From a virus: DNA of 25,619 bases. The notes under the pieces were generated by a model. The model was given only the letters and a program-made list of their open reading frames with translations, was not told where the DNA came from and did not search any database. Shown here in pieces: positions 21,623-25,619 of the stretch. The stretch's first letter is position 1. Every line of letters begins with the position of its first letter. Where the stretch lies: the IMG/VR virus record IMGVR_UViG_3300000553_000261, positions 2,222-27,840 of that record, one strand, 5' to 3'. A program made the translations under genes and the position numbers.

Positions 21623-22515
21623 GGGCATTAGTTACAGGCTCCGAGGGATTTCTTGGTAGGCACTTTGTCGAGCACTTGACGCGTGAGGGCTGGTTAGTTA
21701 GTGGAGTTGATGTCAGGGACAAGAACACGCCGATGGACGCACGGGACGTATTTCGCAAGTGGAGTGGACCGTGGGACCTCGTTGTGCACTGTGCCGCAGT
21801 TGTTAATGGGCGACAGACGATTGAGCGGTCCCCAATGGACCAGATTGTTGACTTTGAACTTGACGCAGCGCTTTTCCGTTGGCTAGGAGAGGTCGAAGTT
21901 GGCAAGACGGTCTACTTCTCATCTTCAGCGGCTTACCCAGTTGAACTTCAAACGGTGCAAGCCAAATCGGTGAAACTCAGGGAAGTCCACGTTAATTACG
22001 ATTGGCCAGACTTGCCCGACGAACTCTACGGGTGGACAAAATTGACCGGCGAGAGATTGGCGATAAAGGCGAGGGAAGCGGGACACAACATTTTGGTTGT
22101 GCGACCGTTCTCGGGATACGGCTCCGATCAAGACGATTGCTACCCGTTTCCAGCAATTATGAAACGAGCATTGGCCAAGGAAAATCCATTCGTTGTTTGG
22201 GGCTCGGGCCAGCAAGTGCGGGACTTCATCCACGTTGACGACATTGTTGGAGCAGTGATGACGCTTCTAAACACAAGCGAGCCAGGGCCGATCAACATTG
22301 GAACGGGTCGTGGAACTTCGATGGCCGAACTTGCTCAGATGGCGGCAAAGCAGTGTGGGTGGGTTCCTGAAATAACTCCGCTTGCCGATGAGCCGGAAGG
22401 CGTGATGTATCGAGTTGCCGATATGTCAACCCTCAAACTGTTTTACACTCCAAGGATTACACTGGAAGAAGGGGTGGAACGATCACTCTTCGAACTTCGC
22501 AACAGTGTCAAATAA
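21619..22515 (+). CDS. NAD-dependent epimerase/dehydratase (extended SDR)
   Basis: A 298-residue extended short-chain dehydrogenase. The N-terminal Rossmann motif is RALVTGSEGFLGRHFVEHL, followed by VVHCAAV, YFSSSAAYP and YGWTKLTGE, which supplies the YxxxK catalytic pair. VRPFSGYGSDQ, VRDFIHVDDIVGAVM and INIGTGRGTSMAEL are typical of nucleotide-sugar 4-epimerases, 4,6-dehydratases and reductases. It probably makes or converts the sugar nucleotide used by the adjacent glycosyltransferases. The exact sugar cannot be read from sequence. A four-base ATGA overlap joins it to the beta-propeller gene; a terminator follows. Confidence 0.85.
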   Translation: MRALVTGSEGFLGRHFVEHLTREGWLVSGVDVRDKNTPMDARDVFRKWSGPWDLVVHCAAVVNGRQTIERSPMDQIVDFELDAALFRWLGEVEVGKTVYFSSSAAYPVELQTVQAKSVKLREVHVNYDWPDLPDELYGWTKLTGERLAIKAREAGHNILVVRPFSGYGSDQDDCYPFPAIMKRALAKENPFVVWGSGQQVRDFIHVDDIVGAVMTLLNTSEPGPINIGTGRGTSMAELAQMAAKQCGWVPEITPLADEPEGVMYRVADMSTLKLFYTPRITLEEGVERSLFELRNSVK

Positions 22516-22517
22516 CT

Positions 22518-22541
22518 CCCTAGTGGTAGGGTGGTTTTGTT
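22518..22541 (+). terminator. Terminator closing the sugar cluster
   Basis: CCCTA (22518-22522), loop GTGG, TAGGG (22527-22531), then a T-rich run (TGGTTTTGTT). It begins two bases after the epimerase stop. Stem and T-rich tail support a rho-independent terminator that separates the sugar genes from the fibre genes. Confidence 0.6.
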
Positions 22542-22553
22542 GACACCCAACAA
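22537..22553 (+). promoter_or_regulatory. Leader hairpin next to the fibre operon ribosome-binding site
   Basis: TTGTTG (22537-22542), loop ACACC, CAACAA (22548-22553): a perfect six-pair stem. Its 3' arm ends on the first bases of AAGGA (22552-22556), the likely ribosome-binding site for ATG 22566. It could limit translation start, or be a processed 5' end. It competes with the terminator T run for bases 22537-22541. Confidence 0.4.
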
Positions 22554-22565
22554 GGATACTCGCAC

Positions 22566-22940
22566 ATGGCAACAATCAACCAACTACCTGCGGCGCTGAC
22601 ATTCAATGGGGTCGCCGGTAATCCTGCCAACCTTCTTTTCACCTTAACGCTAACCGACTCAAATGGGGATACGATTCCCTGGAATCAGGTAACGGGCTAT
22701 GAGGTTCAAGTTGCCGATCAGTACGGAACCTACTTTCCCAACCTTGTTCCGGCAATTACGTCGCCGAGCAATTATCAGATAAGCATTATCTGGACCACAT
22801 CACAAACTCAGACGCTTGGAGAAATTCAACAACCACGAATGGCCTTGTCAATTTTCCTTGACAGTGACGGACCGTACACGCTTGTTTCTGGGCCAATCAA
22901 CATGATTGCGCCTCAGTATCCGAACCAAACATCCTCATAA
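22566..22940 (+). CDS. Small beta-rich fibre-associated protein
   Basis: A 124-residue protein after AAGGA with beta strands throughout: [41 protein letters not shown] and [11 protein letters not shown]. It resembles small domains that begin or accompany phage baseplate and tail-fibre proteins (BppU N-terminal type), but I cannot assign a family with certainty. It is fused by TAATG overlap to the collagen-like fibre gene, so the two are likely made together, and it may connect the fibre to the tail or act as its chaperone. Confidence 0.55.
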   Translation: MATINQLPAALTFNGVAGNPANLLFTLTLTDSNGDTIPWNQVTGYEVQVADQYGTYFPNLVPAITSPSNYQISIIWTTSQTQTLGEIQQPRMALSIFLDSDGPYTLVSGPINMIAPQYPNQTSS

Positions 22941-25619
22941 TGACCGATGAATACCTCGACGTAACGGTTGGGCCAGCGGGACCCGTTGAAGTAGGTGCCT
23001 ATGTGAGCACTTCCTCGGTTGGCGTCCAAGCGAACGTTGGTGAGATTGGCCCTATCGAAATCAGCACCGAGGTTGGTACGGTCACGGTTGAACTTACGGT
23101 TCAAACTGGAGCGGGTGGAGCAGAGGGCGCTACTGGACCAATCGGCCCTACGGGACCTCTTGGAAATACTGGTCCTACGGGACCCACCGGAAAAAGCGGC
23201 GCTACGGGCTCAACGGGACCGCAAGGAAATGTTGGAGGGAGTGGGGCAACGGGCTCTACGGGTCCTCTTGGAAGTACTGGAGCGACAGGCTCTGTCGGAC
23301 AAAGCGGCGCAACCGGAAGCACAGGACCAGTTGGCAACACAGGAAGCACGGGGCCAGCGTTCACGGGTGCCACGGGAGCGACAGGTCCACAAGGATTTAC
23401 AGGCGCAACAGGCGTTCAAGGAGCGGCGTTCTCGGGCGCTACGGGACCTACGGGTAACACTGGCGCTACAGGGCCTCTTGGAAATACCGGCAGTACCGGA
23501 CCTCAAGGTAACACCGGCGCAACGGGACCGACCGGGCAAAGCGGAGCCACTGGAAGCACGGGTCCAATCGGACAAAGCGGTGCGACGGGTAGCACGGGTC
23601 CTCTTGGCAACACTGGTTCAACGGGACCGACAGGAGCGGCGTTCTCGGGAGCAACTGGCTCAACGGGACCCGTTGGCTCAACTGGCGCTACGGGTGCATC
23701 GTTCACGGGACCTCAAGGTAATACCGGAAGCACTGGGCCGATTGGTGGAACCGGACCGACAGGAGCGGCATTCACGGGGGCGACAGGAGCAACGGGTGCT
23801 TCATTCTCAGGTGCAACCGGACCACAAGGAAATACTGGAAGCACTGGGCCTCAAGGAAATACTGGGGCGGCATACTCAGGAGCAACGGGTTCGACAGGTC
23901 CTGTTGGAAACACGGGAGCGACTGGACCGATTGGCGCAAGCGTTATCGGAGCGACGGGCGCAACGGGACCAACGGGCGAAACGGGCGCTCAGGGAAATAG
24001 TGGAGCCACAGGACCGACTGGGCCAGACGGGAACACTGGACCGAGTGGTGCTACGGGAAATACGGGCTCAAGTGGACCCATAGGACAAAGCGGAGCAACC
24101 GGCTCGACCGGACCAATCGGACAAAGCGGAGCAACCGGCTCGACCGGACCGAATGGAAATACTGGTGCTACTGGGGCGGCATTTAGTGGTGCGACGGGAC
24201 CGCAAGGAAATACAGGCGCAACGGGAGCGGCATTTTCAGGGGCTACAGGAAGTACGGGTCCCATCGGACAAAGCGGAGCCACGGGTTCAACTGGTCCATC
24301 GTTTACCGGAGCGACGGGTGCGACAGGACCTCAAGGAGCGACGGGTGCTTCGTCAAACCTAAATGCCCACGCGTCTTGTCAGGTATCAGATTACGGCCTT
24401 GGAACCTACGTCAATGTTGGCGGAAACTGTTCCTACACGCCAGGAACGCTTGACGCCACGGGTGGGTACGGAATCGGCGCTTCCATTACCGCAGTTGGCA
24501 ACGGTGCTCTCGTTCTCGATGGCGTAACGCTTCTAGTCAATCAAAGAGTTCTTGTGGCGAACAACGCTGGAGCCAACGCCATCTACAACGGCATCTATGT
24601 GGTTAATGCTACAGGCTCACCCTCTACACCTTGGTCGCTCATCCGATCAACGGACTACAACAATTCAGTTGTTGGAGAAGTGGGACCTGGCGACTACACC
24701 TTGATTGTTGCTGGAACGATAAATGCAGGTAAGACCTTTGAGCAAATTTCTTATGGCACTTACGGAACCGAAGGTGACATCATCATCGGCACCAACCCGA
24801 TTACATGGACCGCCGTGTCGGGGCTTGGTGCGACGGGTGCGACGGGACCACAGGGAACGGGTGGAGCGCTTGGAAATTGGGGAGGGTTCTATTCGCTTAT
24901 TGACCAAACCGCATCGGTCGCCAACACCGCCTATCCAATCACGCTAGAAAACACTTACGCCGCATACGGTGCAAGCATCTCTAACAATAACGACATCGTT
25001 TGGCAAGCGGCTGGAACCTACAACTTGCAATTCTTGGTTCAATTTGGAAATACCGATAACTCTATCCACGAAGCAAACGTGTGGTTACGTCAAAATGGCA
25101 GCGACGTGCCAAGCACGAACACGCTCATCTCGGTTCCCAACAAACACGCTGGAACCAACGGTTACATCACGAACATCGCCAACTTCATCTTCCCAGTCAA
25201 TTCTGGCGACAACGTGCAACTCATGTGGTCCACGAACAACACGGGTGTATTCATCAACTCATCGGCTTCAGTTGCTCCTGCCCCTGCAACGGCTGGTGCC
25301 GTGGTAACCGTACAACAAGTGATGTACACGCAAATTGGACCAAGCGGAGCGACGGGTCCGATTGGCGCAACGGGAAGCACCGGCCCAATCGGAAATACCG
25401 GCGCAACGGGAGCCGCATTTTCGGGAGCCACCGGTCCCACAGGTGGAACGGGTGCGACAGGAGCCGCTTACTCGGGCGCTACGGGCTCGACAGGGCCAGC
25501 GGGAAATACCGGAGCAACAGGACCCATCGGCGGGAGCGGAGCCACAGGTAGCACGGGACCTATTGGTAATACGGGTAGCACGGGACCGCAGGGAGCGACG
25601 GGACCGAGTACGGGTGTTG
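22940..25619 (+). CDS. Collagen-like tail fibre with C1q-like modules (3' truncated)
   Basis: The frame beginning at ATG 22940 stays open to the last base (893 codons visible). Residues 1-55 are a beta-rich N-terminus ([18 protein letters not shown]). Residues ~56-470 are Gly-X-Y repeats, mostly [12 protein letters not shown] and GPQ, broken about eleven times by five-residue units such as GAAFS, GASFT or GAAYS. A globular part at ~473-630 has CQVSDYG, then [23 protein letters not shown] and LIRSTDYNN, a module known from phage fibres. Another at ~643-800 ([37 protein letters not shown]) is C1q/jelly-roll-like. Collagen repeats then resume. It is the probable receptor-binding fibre; threonine at Y positions could be glycosylated. 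Confidence 0.85.
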   Translation, partial: MTDEYLDVTVGPAGPVEVGAYVSTSSVGVQANVGEIGPIEISTEVGTVTVELTVQTGAGGAEGATGPIGPTGPLGNTGPTGPTGKSGATGSTGPQGNVGGSGATGSTGPLGSTGATGSVGQSGATGSTGPVGNTGSTGPAFTGATGATGPQGFTGATGVQGAAFSGATGPTGNTGATGPLGNTGSTGPQGNTGATGPTGQSGATGSTGPIGQSGATGSTGPLGNTGSTGPTGAAFSGATGSTGPVGSTGATGASFTGPQGNTGSTGPIGGTGPTGAAFTGATGATGASFSGATGPQGNTGSTGPQGNTGAAYSGATGSTGPVGNTGATGPIGASVIGATGATGPTGETGAQGNSGATGPTGPDGNTGPSGATGNTGSSGPIGQSGATGSTGPIGQSGATGSTGPNGNTGATGAAFSGATGPQGNTGATGAAFSGATGSTGPIGQSGATGSTGPSFTGATGATGPQGATGASSNLNAHASCQVSDYGLGTYVNVGGNCSYTPGTLDATGGYGIGASITAVGNGALVLDGVTLLVNQRVLVANNAGANAIYNGIYVVNATGSPSTPWSLIRSTDYNNSVVGEVGPGDYTLIVAGTINAGKTFEQISYGTYGTEGDIIIGTNPITWTAVSGLGATGATGPQGTGGALGNWGGFYSLIDQTASVANTAYPITLENTYAAYGASISNNNDIVWQAAGTYNLQFLVQFGNTDNSIHEANVWLRQNGSDVPSTNTLISVPNKHAGTNGYITNIANFIFPVNSGDNVQLMWSTNNTGVFINSSASVAPAPATAGAVVTVQQVMYTQIGPSGATGPIGATGSTGPIGNTGATGAAFSGATGPTGGTGATGAAYSGATGSTGPAGNTGATGPIGGSGATGSTGPIGNTGSTGPQGATGPSTGV
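24083..24154 (+). repeat. Tandem 36-base repeat in the fibre gene
   Basis: Two adjacent near-identical 36-base units (24083-24118 and 24119-24154) encode [11 protein letters not shown] followed by I or N. They differ only at the end. The exactness at synonymous sites shows a recent duplication. Confidence 0.8.

Noticed and set aside
23019-24083. 354-residue arginine-rich frame inside the fibre gene
   Set aside because: It is the third frame of the Gly-X-Y repeat DNA; the 22940 frame is open throughout and gives a coherent collagen-like protein.
23101-24282. Antisense frames encoding Gly-Pro-Val-rich, collagen-looking proteins
   Set aside because: The complement of GGxCCx-type codons also reads as Pro/Gly repeats. 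No start signal or promoter is visible on that strand.
23101-24360. CRISPR-like array from regular short repeats
   Set aside because: The periodicity is nine bases or multiples, coding and degenerate at synonymous sites; no unique spacers between identical repeats.
22940-25619. Diversity-generating retroelement acting on the fibre
   Set aside because: No reverse transcriptase, template repeat or adenine-biased variable region was seen in the window.

Overview
The window looks like part of a tailed double-stranded DNA phage (Caudoviricetes) or a prophage of one. Every gene I can support lies on the + strand, and genes are tightly packed with 1-22 base overlaps (ATGA, TAATG, GTG inside the previous stop). 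The recognisable products are virion proteins. The host is not proven. Several features point to an actinobacterial, possibly freshwater, host: -10 boxes placed six bases before an ATG (leaderless-type starts), many GTG starts, and protein types I associate with actinophages (the zinc-finger/OB-like proteins, the HNH-like protein and the DUF1003-type membrane proteins). This is inference from recall, not from a search.

Layout. 1-672 is the 3' end of a head gene, probably the portal. 673-1802 is an inserted cassette: hairpin, strong promoter, a small unknown gene and a zinc-finger/OB-like gene. 1865-12183 is the head module: an ADP-ribosyltransferase-like protein, a MuF head-morphogenesis protein, an HK97 gp10-like neck protein, a HAD phosphatase, three small GGPGSGP-type proteins, an XkdF-type prohead protease, an 899-residue protein with seven predicted zinc ribbons, and the major capsid protein. 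A 141-base gap follows with a UUCG hairpin and a tRNA-like acceptor/T-arm minihelix. 12325-14686 has two small virion-type proteins, three membrane proteins (one clearly DUF1003) and an HNH-like protein. 14687-16006 has two more promoter cassettes; one gene is a paralogue of the cassette gene at 1053.

16068-22515 is largely a sugar cluster: a GT-B glycosyltransferase, two GT-A-like glycosyltransferases, an FkbM methyltransferase, a GH130-like beta-propeller protein and an NAD-dependent epimerase. It is interrupted by lysis-type genes (a glycoside-hydrolase-like endolysin with a bulb-lectin domain, and a tail-anchored coiled-coil protein). The window ends in a tail-fibre operon: a small beta-rich protein and a very long collagen-like fibre with C1q-like modules that runs off the end.

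How the parts may fit. The MuF protein, XkdF protease, zinc-ribbon protein and capsid protein would build the procapsid. The ADP-ribosyltransferase-like protein and the GGPGSGP proteins carry peptide tags shared among head genes, so they may be packaged as cargo. The sugar cluster sits just before a threonine-rich collagen-like fibre, which suggests the phage decorates its own virion with an O-methylated glycan. Three near-identical hairpin-promoter units look like mobile regulatory cassettes that let accessory genes be expressed independently inside the late operon. No integrase, reverse transcriptase, CRISPR array, complete tRNA, tail tube or tape-measure gene was seen. No stretch over 300 bases lacks a gene.
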